NCBI GenBank assembly: GCA_043769645.1
Contig: JAYVJC010000036.1
Coordinates: 1-19,234 of the forward strand
Source of the DNA: JAYUDN01 sp043769645
GTDB lineage: Bacteria; Patescibacteriota; Gracilibacteria; BD1-5; UBA2023
Length of the DNA stretch: 19,234 nucleotides
Direction of reading: 5' to 3'
The notes beneath the pieces were generated by a model. That model ran no database searches and was not told the origin of the DNA. It saw only the letters and a program-made list of their open reading frames with translations. This document shows, piece by piece, positions 7,945-16,850 of this stretch. The stretch's first letter is position 1. Each line of letters begins with the position of its first letter. The position numbers and the translations under genes are program-made.

Positions 7945-8796
7945 CTATGGTTTATTTTTCTTCACTATGAGTGTGGGCATGAATGGTGCTCTAAGGGTAC
8001 TCTCTTTCTGGTTCTTGAGAAGGGTCAAGGTACCCATTATATCTACACTTGCCATAGCGATGACATTCATTTTCCCATCGGTTCTATATACCTTGCGTAT
8101 CCCAGCTTCAGGTTTATCAAAAACATAATATTCCCCATCATCTTGTTTTATGACTGCGTAGTCAATGCGTCGCAGAGAAATCCCATTATAAAAGGATCCA
8201 TCCCCGCTCCATTTCGAGATCGGCGATGGACTTTTTGCTTTCTCGATAATTGCTCTCACGCGTATATTTTCTTGAGTGAAGTCGAGGATTTCTCGTTCCA
8301 TGGGATCTATAGATTGGTATCATTCTTTCGACCCCGTTCACGGTCATGAAGGAGATCACTTTGCAGTTTTGGGTAGAGAAGGCCCGACCTGTGCCGATCA
8401 GGTCAATCGAGTATGCTCCTTCAGGGCGCGAATCATCGCCTTGGTAGTGACAGGACCTGGCAGCCCATCTATTTCTCCTCCAGAAAGTCCGAGTTTCCCA
8501 CCCTGCGCCTCATCCTTGAGAACGGTGTATGTACGCTTTCAAAATCTGCCATCAATAGGTATCGAGTAACCGAGAATTCCAAGTGTCTTTTGATAGAGAG
8601 CAAGCATTTCAAAGGTATTGGCATTCTCTTTTTTCCCTGGAATAGTCTCTCGAAATTTCTCCAGTCGCTTTTCTACTTCGTCGGCTGAAAGCAGGTCTAT
8701 CTCTTGCACTATCTTTTCTATACCCTCCTTCCCAAGAGTAAGTTTTGGTCATTCGTATGCATTTTTGCTCGGATACTTCGCAACTGATTCCGACAT
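7945..8796 (-). CDS. Protein with peptidoglycan-binding-like domain, first gene of the FimV-like operon
   Basis: A 283-residue protein, ATG at 8796 and UAG at 7945. Residues ~60-125 match the PG_binding_1 pattern: LALYQKTLGILGYSIPIDG with RFGKRTYTVLKDEAQ, then a degenerate second unit LSGGEIDGLPGPVTTKAMIRAL. A glycine/serine/proline-rich linker (residues ~130-160) holds five of the gene's seven UGA codons. The C-terminal ~115 residues (TQENIRVRAIIEKA ... GEYYVFDKPEAGIRKVYRT) are mixed alpha/beta and unrecognised. No signal peptide or membrane helix is visible from this start, which is odd for a wall-binding protein; non-classical export or a cytoplasmic role is possible. A consensus promoter lies just upstream (8823-8851) and the FimV-like gene follows after 9 bp, so the two form an operon. 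Confidence 0.7.
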
Positions 8797-8822
8797 GGTT
8801 TCAAAGTTATCTATATAAATGT

Positions 8823-8851
8823 ATATTAACACAATATATGATTTATGTCAA
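8823..8851 (-). promoter_or_regulatory. Strong promoter of the PG-binding/FimV-like operon
   Basis: On the minus strand TTGACA (8851-8846), an exact 17-bp spacer and TAATAT (8828-8823) form a near-consensus sigma-70 promoter. The predicted start is near 8816, only about 20 bases before the ATG at 8796. Confidence 0.75.
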
Positions 8852-9041
8852 AAGTATTACTATCAGCTTCTCCTCCGTGAAATAGTACTGTATTCCTCAG
8901 AAAATAGAGATCTAATAGTATCCCTTCACCTATTTTTCACCCTCTTTTCGTTGACTTCACTAGAACTCTGTCTAAGATGAAAGGAATACATATCGAGATT
9001 TTTGTCACCATTTCTTCCTATCCACGTCTTCTATAGTAGGT

Positions 9042-9070
9042 TTGAATATTGTAGTCTCTCTACTTAATAC
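9042..9070 (+). promoter_or_regulatory. Possible promoter of the beta-propeller gene
   Basis: TTGAAT (9042-9047), a 17-bp spacer and TAATAC (9065-9070) sit about 48 bases before the ATG at 9119. The -10 box is a poor match, so this is tentative; TTGACT/TAAGAT at 8951-8978 is an alternative. Confidence 0.3.
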
Positions 9071-9118
9071 TTTTATTTCCGTGACCGATCAAACCACTTT
9101 ATTTCTTATTTTCTTTTT

Positions 9119-11335
9119 ATGAAATTCTCTCTTCTTCCTTTGATATTGATTATTTCACTTGTTCCCTGCGCCTTTGCTGCTGATAATACCGAGCTCATCG
9201 ATCAGGATCCGACCCAAGTAGCAACACCTAGTTTTTCCTACCAGACCTTTGCGACTTGTAGCGAGTTCGAAACTACCATGAAGCGCATCCTTCCGAAGAC
9301 CAGTGGAGGGTATTATGGTTGAGGTGGTGGAATTATGTATGCGATGGATGATGTCAAATCAGCAGTTCCGACTGCGAGCATGAATGGAGTCGCTGAAAAG
9401 TCTGTCGCCTCGCCTGAACCCTATTCGACAACAAATGCTCAAGTACTCTGAGTAGATGAGGCGGATACCGTGAAAACTGATGGGAGGTACCTCTATAGCT
9501 TTCAGGAAAATGATCATATCATCGTTATCCTCGATGCTAAGACCCTCGTAAAGGTCAAATCGATCCGTATCCCGACCACTTACTACGGAGTGACCTTCTA
9601 CCTCACAAAAAATAAACTTATCCTGACCGCGACGAAATCAAGTCCCTACAATGCCCGATGGTATGGATGGTACGACAACGAACAAAAATCAGTTGTAGCT
9701 CTCTATGATATATCGAATCCACTTCAGGCTTCTCTTTCCCGAGTGATTCAGGTGGATGGAAGTCTTTCGGACTCACGTGTGGCGGATGATGGGATGATGA
9801 CAGCAGTGGTTTCTACAAGCTACTGGACTCCACCGATCTATCGTATGTATTCTCAAACCGATATGGATTCGAAATCTCTTGATTACTCTTCACGTACTCT
9901 GATCCCTCGAATCTCAGATATGGTACTTACGACCAAGGGGGCCTATAAGACCAGTGCCCGAACGATAGCCGACTGTAGTCGAATGGGATCGATCCTTCCT
10001 GATACCAATTCCCTCGATGCCTTCTCATTTTCTCCCACGCTTACTTCGATTCTGAGGTTCGATACACGTGTAGCAGCAGGTGCTATCACGAGCCAGGTGG
10101 TTCTCTCAGAAGCCGGACAGATCCATCTCTCGAAAGAGTCTATCTATCTCACGAGTAATATGTGGCTTCCGAGACAGTCCCCGTGTCCGAGAAATGCTAT
10201 GTGTGCCATGCCTATCTGGTACAATCCCGGAACGAGTACTACGCTTGTTCATAGATTTGCCTTCTCAGGGATCAATACGAACTATGTATACTCAAAATCT
10301 ATCCCCGGAAACCCTCTTTCTCAGTATAGTATGGATGAAGATGCGAGTCGGAACTTTCGTATCGTCACAAGCGAATCGGGAGACAAGCAGAGTACTCGAG
10401 TATCGATCCTCGATCCAAAATGAGGAGTTCTTGGTTCGCTTACTGGACTCGCTCCAGGAGAAAACTTCCAATCTTCACGATTTATCGCCGACCGACTCTA
10501 CCTGGTCACCTTCCAACAGATCGATCCTCTCTTTGTGATCTGACTCGCTGATCCTAAAAATCCAGTCGTTCTCGGAGAACTCAAAATTCCAGGATACTCC
10601 ACTTATCTGCATCCCTACGACGCGGATCGACTTATCGGTATCGGCTATGATACCAAGACCAACCAATGGGGAGGGACCCAAAATGGATGACTCAAGGTCG
10701 ACCTTTACAACGTCCGAGATATAAAAAACCCAAAACGAGAACAAACTCTTACTATCGGAGACGCTGGATCTTCGTCCGAAGTCCTGACAAATCCACGAGC
10801 CTTTGTATGGTATAAAGAGAAAAAACTTCTCCTCATGCCTGCGACGATCATGCAGAGTGCCAATGACCCTGCTGATGCCTACCGTTCACAGAGTGCCTAC
10901 CAAGGAGTCCTCGGGATCTCTATAACGCCGGATAGTATTAGTGAGAAATTCCGCGTTACACATATTATGCTCCCTGCTACACTTGAAGCTGAGTGGAAAA
11001 AGGAATGTGCGCAGTATACAGTGGCTACCACAAAACCCGTATGTCGAAAACTCCTCGATGGTTCCGACTACTGTACTTCTCCGTCGACGTATGTCCCGAA
11101 CTACTGTTTTCAGGGATCTACCGTCGAAACCTACCTTGCGAATCAGCTCTGGAATTACTCCACAGATTTTATCTCCCGAGCCCTCTATGTTGGAGAGAAT
11201 TTCTATACGATCGGCGCTTCCAAGATCCGTAAATGGAACTTCACGAACACATCGACTCCTGATGCTGAAGCACTCTTCTCTCCAAAAAATACCTCTTATG
11301 GCGTGCCAATGCCTACGGATGCTATGGTGAAATAA
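9119..11335 (+). CDS. Secreted beta-propeller domain protein
   Basis: A 738-residue exported protein with UGA glycines at 9320, 9449, 10421, 10541 and 10688 and a UAA stop. Residues 1-20 form a classical signal peptide (MKFSLLPLILIISLVPCAFA) before ADNTE. The segment QVLGVDEADTVKTDGRYLYS (about residues 107-127) is the hallmark of the secreted beta-propeller family Pfam PF09826 (N..GVDEADIVKTDG.YIY). Repeated beta-blade units follow: VKVKSIRIPTTYYGVTFYLT, SVVALYDISNP, VIGLADPKNPVVLGELKIPG and LKVDLYNVRDIKNPK. Several cysteines, including a C-terminal cluster (KKEC, PVCRK, DYC, NYC), suggest disulfides or metal sites outside the cytoplasm. The biochemical function of the family is not established. 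A strong terminator follows at 11342-11365; the gene appears monocistronic. Confidence 0.85.
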
Positions 11336-11341
11336 TGAATC

Positions 11342-11365
11342 ATCCCTTGAAAGAGGGATTTTTTT
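11342..11365 (+). terminator. Rho-independent terminator after the beta-propeller gene
   Basis: ATCCCT (11342-11347) pairs with AGGGAT (11354-11359) around a 6-base loop, followed by a run of seven T. It begins 7 bases after the stop codon. Confidence 0.85.
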
Positions 11366-11459
11366 GACTTCGATACGAAAATTCCTAAGATAACTCTATC
11401 AAAAGCATTCGAGCGGTCAACACCCGCAAGCTGGAGGAAGAACGCGACGGAATGTCGCG

Positions 11460-11490
11460 AGTTACAAGTTAAAAGTTACAAGTTAAAAGT
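11460..11490. repeat. Alternating heptamer array AGTTACA/AGTTAAA
   Basis: AGTTACA and AGTTAAA alternate twice, giving a 14-bp direct repeat made of four 7-bp units, plus a final AGTT. It shares the period and GTTA core with the arrays at 321-348 and 565-592. Confidence 0.9.
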
Positions 11491-11507
11491 TCTACAAAAT
11501 CGAACTA

Positions 11508-11531
11508 AATACTTGAATACTTGAATACTTG
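11508..11531. repeat. Three tandem copies of AATACTTG
   Basis: Three perfect 8-bp direct repeats, directly followed by the small GCGAAC-TAT-GTTCGC hairpin that starts at 11531. No known function. Confidence 0.88.
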
Positions 11532-11646
11532 CGAACTATGTTCGCCACTAGACCCTCTCGGAGTCGATAATCTCGGTCATCAAAATAGAATCAAGTACTA
11601 GCCTCGGTGGCACCTCGAAAAGAGTATAACAGTATATGAGTATCAA

Positions 11647-11672
11647 AGTTTTACAGAGATTTCTGTAAAACT
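11647..11672. repeat. Perfect 11-bp inverted repeat (hairpin)
   Basis: AGTTTTACAGA and TCTGTAAAACT are exact complements separated by GATT. No T-run follows, so it is not a typical terminator. It lies about 70 bases before the NTF2-like gene and could be an operator or an RNA hairpin in that gene's leader. Confidence 0.85.
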
Positions 11673-11742
11673 CGAAACTGTAATCCTGTCAAACTGTTTT
11701 TGCCGAAGCACATGAACTATTTCGTGTGTTTTTTATTTTTTT

Positions 11743-12105
11743 ATGACTGTTGAAAAGCTTCTCATATCTCTCGAACTTGAACTCCTGAGCGTCGAGTGAC
11801 GTCATAACCCATCTCGTATTGGCGAGCTCCTTACAGATGACTTCTTCGAATGTGGAAAATTCTGAGATCGTTTCGGCAAAAAAGAATGTCTCGAATCACT
11901 ACCAATAGAATCAAACGATAAGAAGTTCGAAACTCGAGATATGTCGGTTCATATTCTCTCACAGACTCTCGCTCAAATAAGATATATCTGCAGTATAGAG
12001 AGCCCATGAGAACCCCCGACACATTCTTTTCGTACTTCGCTCTGGAGAAAGTGAGAATCGTGATGGCAGATGTTTTATCACCATGGAACACTTATTTATA
12101 GTTAA
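11743..12105 (+). CDS. NTF2/SnoaL-like (DUF4440-type) small protein
   Basis: A 120-residue protein with five UGA glycines and a UAA stop; under the standard code it would be split into pieces too short to notice. The N-terminus LLISLELELLSVEGR, then NPSRIGELLTDDFFECGKFG, matches the helix and LL.DDF.E.g..G motif of the NTF2-like DUF4440 group. The C-terminus SFRTSLWRKGESGWQMFYHHGT matches their closing S.W....gWr..fHqgT strands. These cone-shaped proteins often bind small ligands or act as small enzymes; the specific role here is unknown. The start ATG follows a long T-run and has no ribosome-binding site. The next gene starts 9 bp after the stop, so the two may be co-transcribed despite different base composition. 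Confidence 0.8.
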
Positions 12106-12114
12106 TTCTTGCAT

Positions 12115-12690
12115 ATGCCAAAATTTATACACATGTACTTCGACAATGACGATATTCCAATTCTTCAAGAAATTATAGATGAATTTCGTGATGATTTTTT
12201 ATTTTTCAAAACAGATGAAGATACAAATCCTAGTACTATGCCAAAAGACTGGAATCCGATAGTAATAGATACACCAAATCTTATACATGATTTTACTTCT
12301 GAAACTTCCATGATACTTTATCATAAATATCAAGATCTTTGTAGATATATGGATTATAGAATATTCCATCATCAAGCTTGAACTATAGGAAATGATGAGG
12401 TTACATGAACATCTGCAAAACATTTCTGGGTCACCATAAAAACTCCACTATGAAAAACGATTCCGATGTCTGTCATAGGTTGGAATGGAAATTACTGGAA
12501 AATACTATGAAAGCCAGCATTACCAGAAACAGAAGATCTTTGGAAACGGCTGAAAAAATCAATTTGAAGAAAATCTGTAGTTTTTATAAATAAAAATGGT
12601 TGGAAAATACATACCTTCCCATCTGCTATGAAGAAAATCCAAGAAGGGTATCCATATAATAATGATTCATGAAGTTTATGTAAAATCTAG
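12115..12690 (+). CDS. Hypothetical protein, AT-rich orphan
   Basis: I do not recognise this 191-residue protein (ATG 12115, UAG 12688-12690; six UGA glycines). It starts MPKFIHMYFDNDDIPILQEI and is rich in aromatic and acidic residues. It has no signal peptide or membrane helix. WNPIVIDTP, HFWVTIKTPLGKTIPMSVIGW and GRKSVVFINKNGWKIHTFPS look like beta strands and conserved-looking turns. Codon use is clearly more AT-rich (many ATA, AAA, TTT) than in gyrA or aspS, suggesting relaxed constraint or acquisition. A TTG at 12109 is an alternative start, but the ATG at 12115 is preferred. Confidence 0.7.
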
Positions 12691-12767
12691 CACATCTGAG
12701 AGTATTACCAAGTTATAAATATATATCATTCTCATCACTAAATCCTAATTCCTAATCACTATCATTT

Positions 12768-14678
12768 ATGCACCGTACTCATACCGCTGGCGAGCTTACC
12801 GCATCACATATTGGACAAACGGTCACACTTTCCGGATGGGTGGCGAATCGTCGCGACCATGGAGGACTCATCTTCATCGATCTTCGTGATCGCTATGGGA
12901 TTACCCAGACGGTCTATGACCCCCAGGAAAATGCCTGAGCCCATCAGGTAGCCGATACCTTTCGTTCTGAGTACGTCGTAAAGCTCACGGGAGTGGTCCG
13001 CGCTCGTCCTGAAGGGCAAGCGAATGAAAAGCTCTCGACCGGAGATATAGAAGTGATTATTTCTCATGCAGAAGTCCTCTCCAAGTCAGAAGTTCCACCA
13101 TTTGAAATCACCGAGTATACGGGAGCGGCTGAGGAAATACGGCTCAAGTATCGATACCTTGATCTTCGACGTAAGAGTGTATTTGATAAGATCGCCTTCC
13201 GTGCCACGATGAATAAGTTCACTCGTGATTGGTTCACGGAGCATGGATTCCTCGAAGTACAGACTCCGATATTTACGGTCTCATCTCCAGAGGGGGCTCG
13301 TGACTATCTCATCCCATCCAGGCTTCACCCCGGGAAATTCTACGCTCTTCCTCAAGCTCCTCAGCAGTATAAGCAACTCCTCATGGTTGGGGGAGTCGAT
13401 AAGTACTTCCAGATCGCACCGTGTTTCCGAGATGAAGACCCTCGTGCCGATCGACACTCGTGTGAGTTCTATCAGATCGACTGTGAAATGAGCTTCGTCG
13501 AACAAGAAGATGTATTTTCAGTAGCAGAACCATTTGCGAAAAATCTGATTGAGTCTATCACAGAAAAAAAGTTGGTTGTCGGGTATGGAGGTATCGAGAA
13601 AATGCTCGAAGGGAAAGGTATTGATGTTTCAATCCCCCTGTCAGGGGGGATAAAGGGGGGTTCTATGTCTGGAAGTTCTAGTGCCACCCCCCCAACCCCC
13701 CCTCTCAGGGGGGGTTCCGAGCAACAGTTCGTCCGACTCACGCATAAACAGTCTATCGATATATTTGGTTCGGATAAGCCCGATATCCGCTTCGATATGC
13801 ACTTTGAAGACCTAACACAAAACTTCGCAACAAGTGGTTTTTCCCTTTTTTCTCGTGCGGTGGCATATGGTGGAGTGGTGAAAGCGATGAAACTTGAAGG
13901 GAAGTCTCTCTCACGATCAGAGATCGACTCACTCACAGAAGTGGCGAAGTCGCACGGCGCTGGAGGACTCGCATACATCATCTATGAAGCTGACGGTCCG
14001 AAGTCTCCGATACTCAAGTTCTTCACGGGAGATGAACTCACGACCCTCGAAACGAAACTCTCTCCGAAAGTTGGAGATATGATATTTTTCGGAGCGGGGG
14101 AGTACAAAGTGGTATGTAAGGTCCTCTGACAAGTACGACTCGCGTGCCGAGACCGATTCGCCCTCGTATCGAAGGATGAAATCGCCTTCTGCTGGGTGAC
14201 GGATTTCCCGATGTACGAACTGAAGGACGATGGAAAGTACGACTTCGAGCACAATCCATTCTCGATGCCTCATGGTGGGATCACGGCATTCGACGGTTCT
14301 CCCGATCCACTCTCGATCTATGGTTGTCAGTATGACCTCGCATGTAACGGATATGAGATCCTCTCTGGAAGTATCCGTAATCACTCTGCCGAAGCCCTCG
14401 TCAAGGCATTCAACATTGTCGGGAAGGGAGAAGCAGAAGTGAAGTCAAAATTTGGAGCTATGTATACCGCATTCCAGTTTGGTGTGCCTCCACATGGAGG
14501 ATTCGCCTTCGGATTCGATCGATTCCTGATGATCCTCCGCGATGAGGACAATATCCGTGAGATATACGCCTTCCCGAAATCTGGAAAGGCAGAAGATGCG
14601 ATGATGAATGCTCCGGCAGAGGTTGATGAAGTCCAACTTCGAGAGCTACATATTAAGGTGAGGGAGACGCATAAGTAA
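12768..14678 (+). CDS. aspS: Aspartyl-tRNA synthetase
   Basis: Class II aminoacyl-tRNA synthetase charging tRNA-Asp, 636 residues (E. coli 590), UAA stop. The N-terminal OB-fold anticodon-binding domain shows LSGWVANRRDHGGLIFIDLR. The catalytic core shows RYLDLRR, FLEVQTPIF, SPEGARDYLIPSR, FYALPQAPQQYKQLLM, motif 2 FRDEDPRADRHSCEFYQID and motif 3 GFAFGFDRFLMIL. The bacterial insertion (GAD) domain contains GSDKPDIRF and GAGGLAYI. UGA glycines occur in NAGAH near 12936 and in VLGQVRL (14127). Residues ~289-317 are extra: an in-frame, glycine/proline-rich segment encoded by a palindromic G/C-run repeat (13631-13716) just before GSDKPDIRF. The start ATG at 12768 gives the usual MHRTHTAGEL opening. 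It lies alone between two AT-rich orphan regions. Confidence 0.97.
13631..13716. repeat. Palindromic repeat element inserted in frame in aspS
   Basis: Two ~32-bp arms in inverted orientation: 13631-13662 (C5-TGTCA-G6-ATAAA-G6-TT) and 13684-13716 (C7-AA-C7-TCTCA-G7-TT). They flank a ~21-bp centre. Each arm also contains its own small C-run/G-run hairpin. The element is translated as a glycine/proline-rich segment with no stop, so the aspS frame stays open. Confidence 0.85.
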
Positions 14679-14699
14679 GAAATGATAATCCACTAAAAC

Positions 14700-15281
14700 A
14701 TGGTTCCTATAAAATTTTATTACAAAAAATTCTCATTGGTAAATATTTTGAAAGTATTTTTTCTCTTATGGTTAATATATATTCTTTATAGAGATAACTT
14801 CGGTGTATACCTTTTTAGTTTTTTGCTTTCTGGAGAAGCATGATGGCTTACAATATTAGCTGCTATTGTAGGTATATGCACTATAGGACAATGATTCATT
14901 GAATGGATTTATCGACTATTTTTTCCTCTAGTATTTGAGATAATCGACAATCAGAAGTTTGTTTTTCACTGATTTTTTCGAAAACAAATCATTTATTTTG
15001 AAGACTTAAGTTCGATCGGTTCTTTTCGGAGGTGAAAGTATGCCAATATGTATATAGCATTTATCTTGAAAGAGGAATCTAGAAATAAATATTTTTTTAC
15101 AAGCATCTGGTCAATAGATAGGAGCTGAAAAACAATAAAATGTATCAAAGTTCCACTTTTTCTTCTTCAGTGAAGTGCATACAATATATATAAAGAATTT
15201 TTGAGAGTATCATGATTACCTGAAGAAAATACCCCGGCAATAGAGAATTTTTATAAATTAGTAATGGATAAAAATAAGTAA
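14700..15281 (+). CDS. Hypothetical two-TM membrane protein
   Basis: I do not recognise a family for this 193-residue protein, which is visible only with seven UGA glycines and ends in UAA. Residues ~14-30 and ~37-70 are hydrophobic (NILKVFFLLWLIYILYR; FLLSGEAGWLTILAAIVGIC), giving two membrane spans. The following soluble part has alternating strands (FVFHGFFRKQIIYFEDLSSI, NMYIAFILKE, KYFFTSIWSI) and a C-terminal helix PEENTPAIENFYKLVMDK. That layout resembles small bacterial membrane proteins with a PH-like domain, but this is only an impression. It is very AT-rich compared with aspS, which ends 21 bases upstream. Absence of any stop in 193 codons of AT-rich DNA supports that it is real. 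Confidence 0.65.
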
Positions 15282-15375
15282 TCGAGTCTATAGTTAAATT
15301 TCACCTCACTTCGTTGGGATTTTATAGACAAAAAAATTATAAGTTGTATTTTAATCCGTAATTTAAATACTACTT

Positions 15376-15648
15376 ATGTCAGAAGCTCAAGAAGAAAACT
15401 CTACATTTGTTATTACTCCACATGAGTATTTGAGAGCTGAGATACTTTCGAGAGGTTTTCATGATCAGTCAGATAGTTCTCTATTAGATATTGTCCAAAA
15501 CTTAGAATATGAGACAGCACTTCTCGTAGCACATGTACTTGATACGAGAATACACCACAATTTGGCAATTTCTGATGAAGAACTTGCCAGCTTTATACTC
15601 ACCGAATGATGACTAATTATAGCAGACCAATCTATAACTCTGAATTAG
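15376..15648 (+). CDS. Small hypothetical protein
   Basis: A 90-residue acidic protein of unknown function, with UAG stop at 15646. It starts MSEAQEENSTFVITPHEYLR and is predicted mostly helical (SLLDIVQNLEYETALLVAHVL, SDEELASFILTE). Two adjacent UGA codons at 15607-15612 give a Gly-Gly followed by LIIADQSITLN; under the standard code the protein would end 13 residues earlier. No membrane helix or signal peptide. It lies between the AT-rich membrane gene and the SOUL gene, each about 75-95 bp away. A soluble small domain or partner protein is possible, but nothing specific can be claimed. Confidence 0.6.
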
Positions 15649-15722
15649 TACAAAATCCAACAATGTTATTTTTGTGAGTATTTCTTCCTTGCTATTAGGA
15701 AGCATTCGCATACCTTAGATAA

Positions 15723-16352
15723 ATGAATACAATACTCATCATCATCGCCGTCGCTCTCATCATCTGGATTGTTGGAACCCATCTTGCGATACGGGGAATA
15801 GAAGAACCAAAATACAAAGTTATTGAGAAAAGGGAAGGATACGAGATCCGAGAGTACACAAGCTATATCGTCGCTGAAGTCGAAGTCGAGGGAGATATGC
15901 GGACGGCACTAAACAGCGGATTCCGCCAACTGGCCGGCTATATATTCGGAGGGAATACGTCGAAAACATCGATCGCTATGACCGCACCCGTTATGGATAC
16001 CGAGAAAGTATCAGAAAGTATCAAGATGACCGTACCGGTTATGGATACCCTTTCGAACTCTGGAAAACATATCGTCGCATTCACGATGCCAAGCATGTAT
16101 TCACTCGAAACTCTCCCAAAACCAGATAATACAAACATTCGCTTTAGAGTAGTAGATAAATCCAGAAGAGCCGTACTACGGTATAGTTGGCATGCGACGG
16201 AATCGAGAGTGCAAGAAAAGAAACAACTTTTACTCAAATACTTAGTACAGGATAGTATTATTCCAAAATGAGAAATCATATCGGCACAATATAATCCACC
16301 CTTCAGTTTTCCTCCACTTCGGAGGAATGAAGTCATGGTAGAGGTCTTGTAG
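15723..16352 (+). CDS. SOUL family heme-binding-like protein, membrane-anchored
   Basis: A 209-residue member of the SOUL/HBP family, some members of which bind heme or tetrapyrroles. Residues 2-22 form an N-terminal hydrophobic anchor (LIIIAVALIIWIVGTHLAI). The SOUL fold follows: IEEPKYKVIEKREGYEIREY, FRQLAGYIFGGNTSKTSIAM, TAPVMDT, KMTVPVMDT, FTMPSMYSLETLPKPDN and LRYSW. The family's C-terminal signature YNPPF..PPLRRNEVMVEV appears only if the UGA at 16269 is read as glycine, another strong confirmation of the code. UAG stop at 16350. It converges with the glutathione peroxidase gene, whose stop lies 15 bp away on the other strand. Substrate and heme binding are not shown by the sequence. 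Confidence 0.9.
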
Positions 16353-16367
16353 TTTTTGGAGGAGTGA

Positions 16368-16850
16368 TTATATCGATATATACTTCTCGATATCAGCCAT
16401 TATGGAGAGCGGACTGGTGGTCGGTGCATATCGTTCTACCACATTTCCCTCTCGGTCAATGAGGAATTTCGTGAAGTTCCACTTGATACCATCTCCGAAT
16501 ATTCCTCACTGTTTTCATTTGAGATAGGTATAAAGTGGATGAGTATGACTACCATTCACTTCGAGTTTCGCAAAGAGGGGAAAAGTCACTCCGAAGTGTA
16601 TCTTACAGACGTTTTGGATTTCTTCATCATTTCCTGGTTCTTGATTAGCGAACTGCCCACAAGGGAAGCCGAGTACGAGAAAATCATCATGGGAGTAAGT
16701 ATTCCAAAGGGTTTCGAGTTCCTCGAACTGGCCGACGAGTCCACACCTCGTTGCGGTGTTGACTATAAGAAGTACCTTTCCACTATATTTTGAGAGGGAA
16801 ATTTCTTCACCGTTCCATCACTGCACTGATATTCCGTAGAGGGAAGACAT
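16368..16850 (-). CDS. Glutathione peroxidase family (thiol peroxidase)
   Basis: A 160-residue, normal-length GPx-family peroxidase, ATG at 16850 and UAA at 16368. Cys36 in NTATRCGLVGQFEELE is the peroxidatic residue (cysteine, not selenocysteine). GFPCGQFANQEPGNDEEI supplies the catalytic Gln and a second Cys (Cys64). GIKWNFTKFLIDREGNVVERY supplies the Trp-Asn pair. FGVTFPLFAKLEVNG is the standard middle block. Such bacterial enzymes usually reduce peroxides with thioredoxin. UGA glycines occur in QGWNGEEI near the start and twice in LKGKQGGIFGDG; the standard code would hide most of the gene. It is transcribed divergently from the SDR gene and convergently with SOUL. Confidence 0.92.

Larger units (their letters stand above)
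8797..9118. other. Divergent intergenic region
   Basis: A 322-bp gap between the minus-strand PG-binding/FimV-like operon and the plus-strand beta-propeller gene. It holds the strong minus-strand promoter at 8823-8851 and a weaker plus-strand candidate at 9042-9070. An alternative plus-strand pair is TTGACT at 8951 with TAAGAT at 8973. No reading frame above about 20 codons stands out and no clear RNA gene is seen. Confidence 0.7.
11336..11742. other. Repeat-rich non-coding gap
   Basis: A 407-bp stretch with stops scattered in all frames even with UGA read as glycine, so it is not coding. It contains the propeller terminator (11342-11365), a CGCGAC/GTCGCG inverted repeat (11443-11459), four 7-mer units (11460-11490), three copies of AATACTTG (11508-11531), a GCGAAC/GTTCGC hairpin (11531-11545) and a perfect 11-bp hairpin (11647-11672). 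No tRNA is recognised. Candidates are a structured RNA, a remnant of a repeat element, or a long 5' leader of the next gene. Confidence 0.7.

Noticed and set aside
7720..8349. 209-residue plus-strand frame antisense to the FimV-like operon
   Set aside because: The opposite strand carries two genes with recognisable domains, a strong promoter and a terminator; the plus frame is aromatic-rich and featureless.
11590..11640. GGTGGCACC resembling the T-box antiterminator core, with a hairpin nearby
   Set aside because: No stem I or specifier loop, no terminator T-run after the hairpin, and the downstream gene is not an aminoacyl-tRNA synthetase or amino-acid gene.
13472..13981. 169-residue minus-strand frame inside aspS
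   Set aside because: A shadow of the clearly coding aspS frame; its proline/glycine run comes from the palindromic insertion.
15286..15335. GTCTATA...TATAGAC inverted repeat around a weak TTCG hairpin as a terminator
   Set aside because: The inner stem is short with mismatches and the outer stem is followed by A rather than T on the plus strand; too weak to call.
16368..16850. Selenoprotein explanation for the UGA codons in the glutathione peroxidase
   Set aside because: The catalytic position is cysteine (TRCG), and the UGA codons lie at glycine positions, not at the active site.
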